A stretch of DNA of 21,176 nt from Larix sibirica (taxonomy: Eukaryota > Streptophyta > Pinopsida > Pinales > Pinaceae). Under the pieces are notes generated by a model, which was not told the DNA's origin, ran no database searches, and saw only the letters and a list, made by a program, of their open reading frames with translations. Each line of letters starts with the position of its first letter. Position 1 is the stretch's first letter. A program made the position numbers and the translations under genes. Positions 1 through 10,386 of the stretch are shown here, piece by piece. Location of the stretch: the NCBI GenBank assembly GCA_004151065.3, contig NWUY0300034594.1:1-21176 (forward strand). The letters are read 5' to 3'.

Positions 1-11
1 ATACAACAACA

Positions 12-32
12 ATATATATATATATATATATA
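12..32. repeat. (AT)n microsatellite
   Basis: An uninterrupted alternating AT run of about 21 bases sits at the window edge. It is a simple-sequence tract with no associated gene. Confidence 0.9.
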
Positions 33-220
33 AATTGAATCGTAGTCGAACATCCCATTTGATTATCCAATTGACTGTCATCTCCAGTCGAGCATCAGTT
101 GACCACTCTAAGCAATCAAAAGCAAGCAAGAGGAGCATTGTATGGTCGTATAGTCAATGATACACATATTTATGAAGTCCTCAAACATATGTTCAAAGTA
201 TTCCATGATCATTCATAAAT

Positions 221-1581
221 TCAAACACAATATATCTGAGTAGTCGGCATTGGTCCACAGTTTTGTCTTTCACATCTTTTCTGCAAAAATTTTGAAAGCA
301 TAGTTTCCATCTTTCCAAGAATTTTGATTCCTGGGAGAATTCCACAAATTCTTATGATAAGGATTTCTATATGGCACATATGTTTATTATGGCTAAACAT
401 AGGATTCATGCTCAAGTTATAATTCACTTACATGATCATAACAACATTGTACATCAATAATAATGTTGTCTACAACAACATTCTCAAATTTTGTCTTATC
501 AGAAATATCTAGTTCAAAAATTTGTTCAGTGTAATAAACAACAAGTTTCTATTCTATCACTATAGTCTGAACACCTCCAACAAGAAATAATACTCTTCTA
601 ATGTCAACAAAATTAGGGGTAGCCAAGGAGACAACGTCATCATCATATCTAAGACCTGATGTTGGTAACCTCTTTTGAGGGATAATAGGAACAACAATAC
701 CATGTCCATTCTTTCCAAGTCCTCCATTGGTCTATCTCATATTTCTTAGTATTCGGTACCCTATACATGTAGTGGGTTTCTCAAAACTAGGATAAATAGC
801 ATCAGTCATCACCAAGTCATGAGATGTAGTCATCTAGTTTACAAACATCTACTCTAAAATCAAGATTATCAAATGTAGAAGAGGTAACAAGTGATTCTAA
901 CAGCTCAACAACATCAATGGACTTCTTCTCAACTTCCTACAGTCGTAATATCCAATTCAAGACTCTGCTTGCACTCCTGCAAATACTTAACAATCCCATA
1001 TTTCTTTGTCAGATGTAGAAGCAAGGAATCATAATCTTCTTTCAATTCCTCAACATATTAATCAAACAAGTGGTTATGATCTTCTTGAAGAGGAGTAGCT
1101 TCTTCACGAAGCTCATCGGACTAGACCTACAAGTGGGAATCCTCTTTAGTTATTCAGTCATTATCTTTCTCTAGTCTGCAAATTTCCTCCTTCAAGGTAA
1201 CATTTTATTTATGAGAGAGGGATTAACCTCTACCTCCAAATCATCAATGAGGTCTATTTTGGCCCCAAATTCATCCACAATATTTTGGAAAATAGTTTCC
1301 ATGATGTTCTCCAAAACAATAATTTTCCTGGAATTCTCATTCATTTTTCACAAGATGATAGTTTGGAATAGAGAAGCCTCATCCTCTAGTTGAGTATGGA
1401 CTGTCTAAGACTGTTTCTTTAATCCTTCATTTTCTATCTACATTTCAACAACAAGAGTATGCAATTCATTCACTTCTTGACGAAGCTAATTATGAGATTC
1501 TTTTAAGGCCACTACCTTCTTTCCTTGAATCTCCTACAATTTGTGGAAAACAAAGGATTTATATTCTTCAAGCATACCCAT
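221..1581 (-). pseudogene. Decayed coiled-coil ORF of an LTR retrotransposon (gag position)
   Basis: Reading the minus strand from an ATG at 1581 gives a Glu/Lys/Leu-rich, heptad-like protein (opening MGMLEEYKSFVFHK, later KIIVLENIMETIFQNIVDEF). It is broken by in-frame TAG codons that sit where Gln would fit, one TGA, and later frameshifts. Further down the same strand come coding-like stretches in shifting frames, including an Asn/Trp/Pro-rich segment near 300-370 (NLWNSPRNQNSWKDGNY) and a 68-codon open piece at 221-427. The frame lies downstream of a primer binding site and LTR on the same strand (2769-3115), which puts it in the gag position of that element. No zinc knuckle, protease or reverse transcriptase motif was found. 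Family assignment is open; the coding nature is fairly well supported, the gag role is inferred from position. Confidence 0.5.
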
Positions 1582-2768
1582 CTTAGATAGACTGCAAATA
1601 CTTTTAACTTGTTGGTTAGAAGTAGAGTGAGTCAACAATGCTAGTACACCAACAAATAATATCTAAGATCAACAACAAAACATAGACAATGATAGATATC
1701 TTAAACAAGCAACAAGTATAGCATAAATATCCTACACTGGTCAACCTATAATCAATCCAGGAAATCCTTTCCCCTTTGTTTATAAACAACCCAGGATTCC
1801 TAGAAAAATGAAGTTTCTTCAACAAGTCAAGGTTGTATTTTAATAGTCGATAGGAGTCCTAAGAGAGTCAGAATAAGTAGACATCGACCAAATTAGTTTA
1901 TCACCAATAGATTCAACCAAATTTTCTTTTTTAATGTTTAATTGAGATGACCAACAATCATCACCAGGTGGTCACTGGAGTGCCAATCAACTGCTTCAAT
2001 ACATAGGTCGATCATGCAAGTCAAATGTATCACTAGCTGAGTGTGTTGTTTGCATCAAATGAAAGTCAAGACGCCTAGAAACATAAACCTTTATTCGATA
2101 GTTGACTACAAATATTTTGGTTGAGAAATCTAGTCGAAATATGGCATTGAATCTAGGGTATTGAATACCAAGTCACTGTAATGCAAGTTGACTATTAAGC
2201 AAAAATCTACTTGCAGTCTCGAATTAAATTGCTTCCAGCAAAATCGACAATATATCAAGGAGATAGGGGAACCGGATAAACTCTATTCAAATATAATTAT
2301 GGTTGAAATGTTCATTTGAGAGGTGAGTCGATGAGACTATCTCCAGTAGAAACCTCTAGTTGGATTTACGGTCAGCAACTTTTAACATGGACATAAAAAA
2401 ATGCATCGATCACCATGACGAGCGATGGATCTTGTCAATAAATTAGGGCATCAAAAGTATATAGTCGAATACTAGATCTAGTCGACCCTTGATCCACACA
2501 ACCCTCGGATGAGTTTCTTTCAAGACTCCATGTGATGGGTTTTATAATGCTAAAAATATCCATATTTTGATTAAATCACAAACCCAGAGAATATACATGA
2601 TCATGCTAAGATAGGCTAGGGAATACCTTATTTGAACTTAGAAAATCATAACCAGGTCATTTCAATTCACCATCATTTCAAGCCTGCAAGCAATTCAATA
2701 TATACTCATCAAAACCACCAACGAAACTCTCTCGAAGTTATGAAAAACCTTAGGTCATAAACCATCAA
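1582..2768 (-). other. Leader between primer binding site and decayed ORF; no gene seen
   Basis: About 1.2 kb with stops in all frames and only short open stretches (for example 1616-1825 minus, 69 codons with no recognisable motif). It is dotted with GTCGA/ATCGA motifs, roughly nine between 1849 and 2485. By position it is the 5' untranslated leader of the minus-strand retroelement. No RNA gene or host exon was seen. Confidence 0.4.
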
Positions 2769-2780
2769 GCTCTAATACCA
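2769..2780 (-). other. Primer binding site, tRNA-iMet type
   Basis: The minus strand reads TGGTATTAGAGC, one base away from the plant LTR-retrotransposon primer binding site TGGTATCAGAGC that pairs with initiator tRNA-Met. It lies three bases inside the proposed LTR end (2784), the expected spacing. This fixes the element's orientation as minus and identifies the adjacent LTR as its 5' LTR. Confidence 0.75.
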
Positions 2781-2783
2781 TTT

Positions 2784-3115
2784 TGGGACAGGAAATGAAC
2801 AGCAGAAATGAGATCAATGAGATTCCAATAAATAGTGGTGGTGTCTAAAGAAACCATTACAACACTTAAGCACAATGAACAATCTCTATAAGAGCATAAA
2901 GATCCCATGATAGATCGATCCATAAGGATCATCTATAAATAGGTTTGGGTAGGGGCCCAAACTAACAACAATGGGACCACATAGGTCATAACTTTCCATA
3001 AAATGTGGATCTCAAATCCAAAGTGGACCCATTTTAGTCAGTGGTCAGCTCCCTTCAATGGTCGACTCCCTTCTATCAACAAGGTGAGGTTACCAACGAA
3101 CCTAGGGTTCCAACA
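2784..3115 (-). repeat. 5' LTR of a minus-strand retrotransposon
   Basis: The lower edge is set by the primer binding site: on the minus strand the LTR would end in CTGTCCCA just before it. The upper edge is proposed at 3115, where the minus strand starts TGTTGGAACCC, a usual TG start for plant LTRs. A TATA-like CTATTTATAG lies at 2933-2942 on the minus strand. The partner 3' LTR would be off the left edge of the window, so neither boundary can be confirmed by LTR-LTR comparison or target-site duplication. The upper boundary is the less certain one. Confidence 0.55.
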
Positions 3116-4181
3116 CCCGGTGACTTTCCCCATTCACTGTGACTCTTGCTATCTAGATAAAATGAATAGTAACACAAAATACAATAATAATTAACCCTAA
3201 AGGATTAATTTTCAACAGGAAAGATTGGCAAATTAATTGAAAATATTTAGTAGATGGTTGAATCCATGCACGAGGGTTGGATATTTAGCTTTCTGGAGAA
3301 GAATATTATACATTTTCTCTATCACTAGAATTATGCATAAACTCTTTGGACTAAATCCATGATTTTACTAAGTGTTTCTTTGTAGGTGCATTAGATGATG
3401 AAAGGATTTATTCACACATTAAAGTATGATTCATGTAGTGATATTTTAGTGAGATCATTCATTTCCATTGAAGCCTATATAACATGGATGAGAGATTATC
3501 AAGGAAACTTGGATTATTGCAAAATTACTTTCTACATGAAATCAATTCTCTAGTCAATAAACAATTATAGGCATATTTTTAGTAGTCTTCCAAGTTGATA
3601 CTTTAACAATTGAAAGGGTATACCTGAATATATTTTGTTTAGATGGACTTGAATCAACTGACATTATTTTATTCTAAGGTTTATGCAAACATTGATAAAA
3701 CAGCTTCAAGCAAGTCATCTAATTTCCACCGCTTGATTAATTAAAGTGGATGAAATGATAATGGAATGTTATGTCCAACTTCTAGTTGGAAAGGTAATAA
3801 TGTTTACTATGCTTAAAAATGTGTATTTTAGAAATCTAATATTGGATGAAATATTTTTTTCTTTGCAAATACAAGACATTAGGGTTTTGCAATGCTCACT
3901 GAGGATACTCCAAAGAATTTATTAATCCTAGTTTCAATGGTGATGTATGATAATTGTTTTGAGTTTTTCATGAATGAGTTTTAGAGATTAATTTAGAGTA
4001 TAGGAAACTAAAAATCCACATGAGTTTGAAACACTACCAGTGACCACAAAAGATATTATTGGGATATTGAATCAATGGGAAGCCACAACTTTGTATTAGA
4101 TCAACTATGTAATTGTGTGTTAAAAATCATGAGGTGGAGAATTTATTTTCATGATAGTCCTAAAAAATGTCTTGTTCCTAG
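3116..4181. other. Flanking AT-rich DNA with faint plus-strand coding traces
   Basis: There is no open frame of note. From about 3700 to 4180 the plus strand gives short coding-like peptides in shifting frames (for example a stretch near 4040-4130 reading SDHKRYYWDIESMGSHNFVL), which may belong to the relic that follows. No motif, repeat or RNA gene could be recognised. Confidence 0.3.
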
Positions 4182-4531
4182 ATGTACATTTTCCCAATTA
4201 TTGAGATTTGTGACGTGCCTCTCAAGAATAAATTGTTATCTATGAAGGCCATTCGACCGCTCAAATATCCAAGTTCACATGTTCATCTCAAGATGGGAAA
4301 TATTTTTCATGCAAGGATGAATAAAGGAGTAAAAAAAATTATTTTTAAAAGTAAATCTAGGTAAAAATGAAGCATATTGCTCACCGAGTGGGCCAAGAGG
4401 CCCTCGATGCCATAAATATCCCTCTCATGCTTAAGCTCGACAATGGAGAGACTAGGATTCCCATAACTCACTTTGGAATATTGAAGTATTCAAACCCAAT
4501 GATCTCACCTCCTAGACCAAAAAAACAATGA
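4182..4531 (+). pseudogene. Coding-like relic of unknown origin, two overlapping-frame pieces
   Basis: Two adjacent open pieces look like real protein. The first, 4182-4364, is 60 codons and Lys/Pro-rich (MKAIRPLKYPSSHVHLKMGN). The second starts at an ATG at 4367 and runs 54 codons to a TGA at 4529-4531 (MKHIAHRVGQEALDAINIPL, then LKLDNGETRIPITHFGIL). They lie in different frames, so a frameshift separates them if they were once one protein. Neither has a motif that I can assign. The composition is more coding-like than the surrounding DNA, and the neighbourhood of LTR parts makes a transposon origin plausible. Confidence 0.3.
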
Positions 4532-5027
4532 AAAGAGGTGTATTGAGAAAATCACTCAATTGGAGAGGGTGTACACCCTCCAAGTAAGTGATCTCACAAT
4601 TATCAATCCAAATTCACTAGTGGGAGTTTCCACTCAACTTCCGAAATCGTAGGCCATAATGATTCATTGGTAATTTAAGAGACAAAAACATGCCACACAC
4701 CTCTAATTGCTCCATAATTTCTTCACTAGAAAAATTCATTCTTCTTCTTTATTTACCCCCTCGTTGAGATCACCAAGATCTCATGCATTCAATAAGAGAA
4801 TATAAGAACACACAGTTATAGCATCAAGACAAAAACATGATAAAATACATCCAAACCATATGTATTCATGCATTGATAGATATTTAAACATTAAAGGACG
4901 GTTGGAGCGGTTGCATCCGCTCCAACTAATCACATGTTAGGGTTCCTTTACATACAGTTATGCTCTTTATAATATATTATTAAATTAGTGTGATGACATG
5001 TATGGAGCCTAAGATGCCCCCTCAACA
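4532..5027 (-). repeat. LTR-like segment ending at a polypurine tract (second element)
   Basis: The right edge at 5027 has the same form as the better-defined LTR at 15151-15489: plus strand ...CTCAACA followed directly by TCTCCCCCACC. On the minus strand that is a polypurine tract followed by an LTR starting TGTTGAGG. Inside, a TTTACATACAGTTATG stretch near 4948-4963 resembles TTTACATATAGTTATG in the later LTR, suggesting a related family. The left edge could not be found, so the start given is only the end of the preceding relic. A hairpin lies at 4901-4926. Confidence 0.4.
4901..4926. repeat. Perfect 10-bp inverted repeat, 6-nt loop
   Basis: GTTGGAGCGG, then TTGCAT, then CCGCTCCAAC. The stem is perfect and GC-rich inside very AT-rich DNA. 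It lies about 100 bases inside the LTR-like edge at 5027. Confidence 0.8.
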
Positions 5028-5042
5028 TCTCCCCCACCCTCA
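5028..5042 (-). other. Polypurine tract
   Basis: The minus strand reads TGAGGGTGGGGGAGA immediately before the proposed LTR start TGTTGAGG. It would prime plus-strand DNA synthesis in an LTR element oriented on the minus strand. It closely matches the tracts at 15490 and 16770. Confidence 0.55.
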
Positions 5043-6356
5043 ATTCCTTCTTCACCCCAAAGAAGCTACACAACAAATCCTGGGTCTATGGTCCACTGAA
5101 ACAATCCTTACTGTGCATCAACCATGCATGTCGATTTGCATATGTAAATCAGCCACAACAGTCGTGAGATTAATAGGAAGATGCACATATACAAGGTTCT
5201 ACCATGGCATGTTACTCTTCAGACTTTATCTTCAATTTGGTGGTGTAGTCAATGAGTCTTGCAATACTTTGCTCCCACCTAAAAATGATCCTCTTGATCC
5301 AATTGTTACATCGTCACACTAGCATTGCCAAATTGGTGAGGGGATTGTCCTAGGATCATGTCACACTTGCATCAAGAACTTATCCACTCTACTAGTGGGA
5401 GCATCTTGCTCCACCCACCTACTATTTCTCCACCTTTTGGCTTCCGAGGTAACAACCCAAGCATTGCTCTACAATTTTTCACCAACGGGTCTTAATTAGT
5501 TCAATTGTTCTCACATCATCATCTATGCATTAGGAACATTATGTGATGAGTCTAATGTCTCTTTCTTGAATTCCATTCTTCTGTTGTTATGGTGAGGATC
5601 AATAATGCCTGCAAGTTAATTATGTTTCCTACTATGCTTTACACCATCAACTGCTCTGTACTTAACTTAGACTCTACATGACTTGACTTGATTTAAAAAA
5701 TTAAATGTTGACTAAGCATAGACTGAGTCAGATAGAAACCTACTTCATTAAAAAGGAAGAGGGCATCTCCTGCATTGAAAAAGACTCACGTTTTAACCCC
5801 CTTTGTTATTTAAACAAAAACTCACTTCTTATGAATTAATCGACTTCAAATCATAGAGTCACTTGTTGGCATTAGTGACTCAATGGATTCAATCACATAC
5901 ATATTTAACTGACTTAATTGTCACTTGACTATTGACACATTTAATATTGATTACATTTTCATTATATTCACAACTCAATATTATTACAAACATGACCAAC
6001 ATTAGGTATCGACTACAGATTCCAAAAGCATATTATAGGACTCAATTAATTGTCAAACTATTTTATAGATATCTTCGTAACTTTAACTCCAATTATTCTA
6101 TGCATATGCCAAAGAGAGGTCAACCAACAAGATCGCAGCTATATAGAGAGAGCATTTAATTTTCAAATAAAAGAGACACTCTAAGGGTACTCTGGTCGAT
6201 GGATGCTCTAGCCGACGGACTAATTACTCTACTCGACGGGGACAACAAGCATTTGTGTAGATTTTGATAGCGGTCGAAGTTGTTGGTCGACTTCTTTATT
6301 CCTCGTCGACTGTAAATCTCAAGTCATCACACCCCTCAATAGTATGACGTGGTCGA
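5043..6356. other. Probable worn 3' internal region of the second LTR element; no gene
   Basis: Only isolated frames occur (plus 4990-5322, 110 codons, crosses the LTR/polypurine boundary and shows no motif). By position next to the polypurine tract this should be internal retrotransposon DNA. The last part, 6190-6360, is unusually rich in GTCGAC/CCGACG/CTCGACG motifs. Confidence 0.3.
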
Positions 6357-6690
6357 CTAGTATTTATTTTTTGTTGAGTTGATAGGGAAATTATGCACCC
6401 CCACTTCATTTTCAAATTCACATGGATAAAATAGCCTAACTACATGTGTGTACAACTCCCTCCACAACAAAATTTCTTTACTAGGTTCTCGATGCACTAG
6501 ATCAATACTTGGGTCATGAACATCGATACAAGAAAATGGTATCCAATGTGTCATCACCCATCCAGTGTCTCTTTAGCAACATCCATGACAAAATCTTCAA
6601 CATTATTGTGCAGCTCTGCAACTCAATCTTCAAGGATAACATTATTTCTAGCACTCATCTTAGTGATATACATAGTTTATTTGAAATCAA
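6357..6690 (-). pseudogene. Short decayed coding-like segment
   Basis: On the minus strand, around 6660-6560, the translation is helical and charged (a stretch reading VAELHNNVEDFVMDVAKETL preceded by a stop where Gln would fit). It then passes, in another frame, into a 66-codon open piece at 6357-6557 containing WRELYTHVVRLFYPCEFENE. The overlapping plus-strand frames at 6509-6785 look like shadows. I cannot assign it to a family. The evidence is the codon-like composition only. Confidence 0.25.
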
Positions 6691-6904
6691 CAGAAATAGG
6701 TTTATGTATGTATGTAATTTCATCATCTATGACCACATGTACCATATTGTGTTGGCTCATCAAATGTAAACATATTGAAAAATGAAAAGAAAGAACTAGC
6801 TTGGTTACTTTGTACCTAAGTCTAATGCAGAGGCATATGATGAGAGATGACACATAGTAAATGGCAAGTCGGTGGGATAAGTGTTATCAAACATGAGCAT
6901 ATTC
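6691..6904. other. No feature seen
   Basis: AT-rich spacer between the coding-like relic and the motif-rich arm. No frame, repeat or RNA gene could be supported. Confidence 0.4.
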
Positions 6905-6960
6905 ATTTTAAATTCAAATTTTCTAGGCGGGATAAAGTCTTGTCTAAAATTTGAACTTCA

Positions 6961-7090
6961 CATCACCAAAATGTGTGCATGTTCTAGTGATGTATAACGT
7001 GTGCACATTTTAGTGATCCAAAATGCATGTGCATTTTGGTGATCTATCACCTATACACATTCTACTAATTTATAATGCATGCATGTCGTT
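6961..7090. repeat. Left arm with repeated ATGTGTGCAT-like motifs
   Basis: Four to five variants (ATGTGTGCATG, ACGTGTGCACA, ATGCATGTGCAT, TATACACATTC, ATGCATGCATG) recur about every 25-35 bases, often next to TAGTGAT. Positions 7018-7039 form a near-perfect palindrome, CCAAAATGCA / TG / TGCATTTTGG. Subterminal motif clusters of this sort are known from several DNA transposon groups. Confidence 0.55.
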
Positions 7091-7185
7091 TATCACATTA
7101 AAAAGTATTTGCTCTACACAACCAAAAAATTAATAAGCATTGTCTTGCAACCTATGCACATAATAAGTGTTGACTAGGGGATATT

Positions 7186-7494
7186 GTTAGATGGACTAGG
7201 GAATTAGGGGTTAATTGTTATTTGTTATTAGGATTTGATATTTATAGTGTTTAGGAATAAGGGGTTATGATTATATGGTTTAAAGGGTTGTAAGTGTTAA
7301 AGCTACAATATATATAGTTATTAGGTGTTAATAGTTAGGATTTACAGGGGATGTAGTGGTTAGTGGTTACAGTGGGTGAGGAGTTTTAATGTTTATTGGT
7401 AATTGGGATTAGATGTAGTCGTGATTTGGTGATTATAATGGTTAATGATTGGTGGATTAGGATATAGGGGTCATTGATTCAAGGCTATAATGGT
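7186..7494. repeat. GGTTA-rich degenerate lead-in to the satellite
   Basis: The plus strand is full of loosely spaced GGGGTTA, GGTTAGTGGTTAC and similar words with very few C bases. It carries no reading frame. It resembles the interior of the 670-bp repeat in composition but does not align as a clear unit. Confidence 0.45.
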
Positions 7495-9190
7495 GAAGAT
7501 TTAAACATGTGTTAAGGGATAGGGGTTATGTGGCTTTGGGGTTATATGTGATAGGGGACATGGGTAACAAGCCATAAAGATTATAGTCCAATTATGAATA
7601 TAATGATTTCTAGATAGAGGTTATAGTGGTTGGGGATTACAGGGTATAATGGTAATAAGGCTTCTATGTGTTTGTGTTTTTAATGGTTAGGGATGATAAC
7701 ACTTAAGGGAAATGTGTTGTAAATTATTTAGAGGTTATATGATGTTACCTTTTACCTCGGTTATAGTTCATAAGGGTCACAAGGGTTGAAGCAAGTAGGA
7801 GGCCTCAGTAAACAAACAACGAGCTCACCCTTAGGTACTAGAGAGGGTCATGGTTTTTGAAGAGTGGTAAGAAAGATAGTATTAGTGACCCCTACCTACC
7901 AAAGAGTAGATACAAATTGTTAAAATAAGTGCAAGAGGGAAATCAATTGAAATATGGTTTTGGTCCTAAAGGTGGAGATCACAATCTCTACCTAAATAAT
8001 GGGTTGGGGAAGATTCCTATTGAATTTGATGGTGGGACTTAACATGAGAACCAAAACACTATCATTCATGGCCTAGTCAGACTCCAATAAAATAGGCCCC
8101 CAAACCTTTGAACCAAAAAGAATTATGATTCTAATAAGATTTTCCATGAGGTCCATTGGATCAAATACAATAGTCAATAATTATAAATGTATTAAGGGAT
8201 AGGGGATATATGGGCTTGTGGTTGTACATGATAGGGGTCTTAGGTTACAGGGGATAAATATTATAGTCCAATTATTGATTATAATGATCTCTAGATAGAT
8301 TTTACAGTGGTTAGGGGTTATAGGTTATAGTGGTGATAAGGGTTCTAGGTGTCAGTGATTATAAGGGTTAGCAATGATTATTAAGGGCAATGTGTTGTAA
8401 TATATTTTAGAGGTTATATGATGTTACATTTTAGTTGGGTTATAGTTCAAAAGGGTTATAAGGGTTTAAGCAGGTAGGATGCATCTGCAAACCCATGAGG
8501 AGATTGAATATAGGTACCATAGATGGTTATGGCCTCTAAAGAGTGGTAGAAAATATAAGAGTTAGTGGTCCCTACTTTCTAAAGAATCTACAAATAATCA
8601 AACTTAATGCAAGAGGTTTCAAAGTAGTCCAAAGGTGGTTTTGATCCTAAAATGGGAGGTGACAAGCTCTTCCTAAATATTGACTTGGGGAATATTTCTC
8701 TTGAATCTTATAATACATATTAAACTCTATCAGTCATGGCCCATCCTAAATCCAACAAATTGGGTCCATTAACCTCTGAACCATAAAGAACTATGGATCT
8801 AATGATATTTTCTATGAGGTCCATCTTGCAGCGAATATAAAGGTCAAGAGTTATAAATGTTTTAAGGGATAACAACTATATGGGTTCACGGTTGTACTGA
8901 TATATGTCTTGGGTTAATGGATAAATATTATAGTCCAATTATTGATCATAACAATTTCTAGATAAAGGTTATAATGTGTAGGGTTTATATTGTATAGTGG
9001 TAATAAGGGTTGTATGTGTTAGTGTTCTTAGGGGTTGGGGATGATAATACTTAGGGGAATTATGTTTTAACCTTTTTATTGTTTATTTGAGCTTGATTAT
9101 ATAGTTCATATGGGTCATAAGGGTTGAATCAAGATGGAGACCTTTGCAGGAAAAAAATGAGCTCGACCAGAGGTACTAGATATGGTTATT
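7495..9190. repeat. ~670-bp tandem repeat, left block
   Basis: Using the word AGAGTGGTA as an anchor, units start at 7861 and 8540 (spacing 679), with a partial unit before 7861. The first unit matches the unit at 10442 better than it matches its neighbour, and the second matches the unit at 11110, so the array seems to be built of two-unit blocks of about 1.35 kb. Recurrent words include GTTAAGGGATAGGGG, ATAAATATTATAGTCCAATTA and GAGGTTATATGATGTTAC. The block stops within a unit at about 9190, roughly a dozen bases before the next anchor would come. It is non-coding. Confidence 0.85.
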
Positions 9191-9350
9191 GATCCGGGTC
9201 GTGTCCAGGAAGCACGAGGGGGACAATAGTTCGACTGAATGAGTCGGCTCNGAGGACAAAGCATCTCTAAGAGGAAGGCAATGTTTTATAAAAAAATATA
9301 AAATAAAACAATATATATAAATATAAATAAAATAATAATGTAATAATGTA

Positions 9351-9373
9351 ATAATAATAATAATAATAATAAT
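9351..9373. repeat. (AAT)n microsatellite
   Basis: About eight AAT/TAA units in a row, preceded from about 9329 by an impure version of the same repeat. Confidence 0.85.
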
Positions 9374-10094
9374 TAATTATTAAAGAGGTTTTATAAAAAG
9401 GAAATGTCTTATTGAAAAGACATGACCTTGTAAAAGGCAGTATATATATCGAACCTTTATATTGTAAAATCATCATATCTTACCCAAATATGTATTTTTA
9501 TTATTTAAAATTCCATTTATGGATTATCTTCGTTATTTGCACTGGGTTGTCCCTTAAGAAACGGGTTTTTTCGTTTCACACTGCTTTCAGTTGGAAACAC
9601 TTTTCGTTTCACTCGAAAATGTTTTTGTTTGCCTAAGACGCAACCATTTTTATCAAATTAAGAGATATATTGTTTTCATTATGGTTTTTAAATATTTCTC
9701 ATACTGTTTTGATCTTCCAATTCATATTTTCTATTTATATTCCTTGTTCAAACCTTTTTCGGTCTGAGTATGCTCTTTGTCGTGCACTTTGTGCCATCTC
9801 GGCAAATCAGAATCAGAGCAACAAGTCTTTTTAATTTTGCATAAGCTAATTTCTCTGCATTTTATGTGATCTTGGCAATTCATAAACAGAGAGAAAACTT
9901 GCATTTTTAATGTAGGATAATCGAGTTCTAACCTTGAGCTTATCAAGTTTTAGATATGTTTTTCGAAATTTTGCTTGTTTTTTTGTGTGGCTGTATTGAA
10001 GTTTTTTGGAGGCAAAAATAAGGTCTTTTGTTGCAAACATGCACTTCGAGGCAAAGAGAAAAAACCCCTTTTTACTTCATGACATTTGTTATTA

Positions 10095-10166
10095 CTTTGC
10101 ATTAGCTCACTTGGTTGAAGATTAGTTTATTGAATAAGAAATCTTGAGTTCAAGTCTTTTTTTTTC
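10095..10166 (+). ncRNA. tRNA-derived SINE-like pol III promoter
   Basis: TAGCTCACTTGG at 10103-10114 fits the internal A box (consensus TRGCNNAGYNGG) with one mismatch. AGTTCAAGTCT at 10147-10157 fits the B box core (GGTTCRANNCC) apart from its two end bases. The spacing of 44 bases is normal for tRNA-derived promoters. A run of nine T follows at once and could end pol III transcription. The cloverleaf is too degraded for a working tRNA gene. A tRNA-derived SINE head or decayed tRNA pseudogene fits best. Confidence 0.35.
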
Positions 10167-10296
10167 ATTAAGTTACTTTTTGAAAAAGTTAATGCAACTT
10201 TAAGTTTTCACATAACTTTATTGTAAAGTGGATTTCACTTATTTTATAAAAGTGGATCACTATAAAGCTAAGTAACCGGACACGTCCTCCAGGGCC

Positions 10297-10367
10297 NNNN
10301 NNNNNNNNNNNNNNNNNNNNNNNNNNNNNNNNNNNNNNNNNNNNNNNNNNNNNNNNNNNNNNNNNNN
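10297..10367. other. Assembly gap (71 N)
   Basis: A run of N separates the right end of the insertion from the resumed satellite. The true length and content are unknown, so the insertion's right end cannot be set. Confidence 0.98.
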
Positions 10368-10386
10368 TATTATTTTATTATTTTCC

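Larger units (their letters stand above)
9191..10296. mobile_element. Unrelated insertion inside the satellite array
   Basis: Sequence character changes abruptly from GGTTA-rich repeat to ordinary AT-rich DNA beginning TGATCCGGGTCGTGTCC, and it ends at the N run with ACCGGACACGTCCTCCAGGG. The ends share an inverted CGTGTCC/GGACACG core, a weak hint of terminal repeats. No coding frame is convincing; the open pieces at 9412-9636 and 9731-10040 have no motif and look random. It could be a non-autonomous transposon, a solo LTR, or sequence placed here by scaffolding. A single N lies at 9251. Confidence 0.45.

Noticed and set aside
1211-1393. Plus-strand 60-codon frame
   Set aside because: It is the antisense of the better supported coiled-coil relic on the minus strand.
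6509-6785. Two overlapping plus-strand frames of 86 and 89 codons
   Set aside because: They overlap each other in different frames with no motif; the minus strand shows the more protein-like composition.
9412-10040. Open frames in the inserted segment as possible transposase
   Set aside because: They are short and hydrophobic or low-complexity, with no DDE/DDD or zinc-finger motif.
10095-10166. A functional tRNA gene
   Set aside because: The boxes are imperfect and neither a 7-bp acceptor stem nor a sound anticodon arm can be folded, so only a tRNA-derived relic is claimed.
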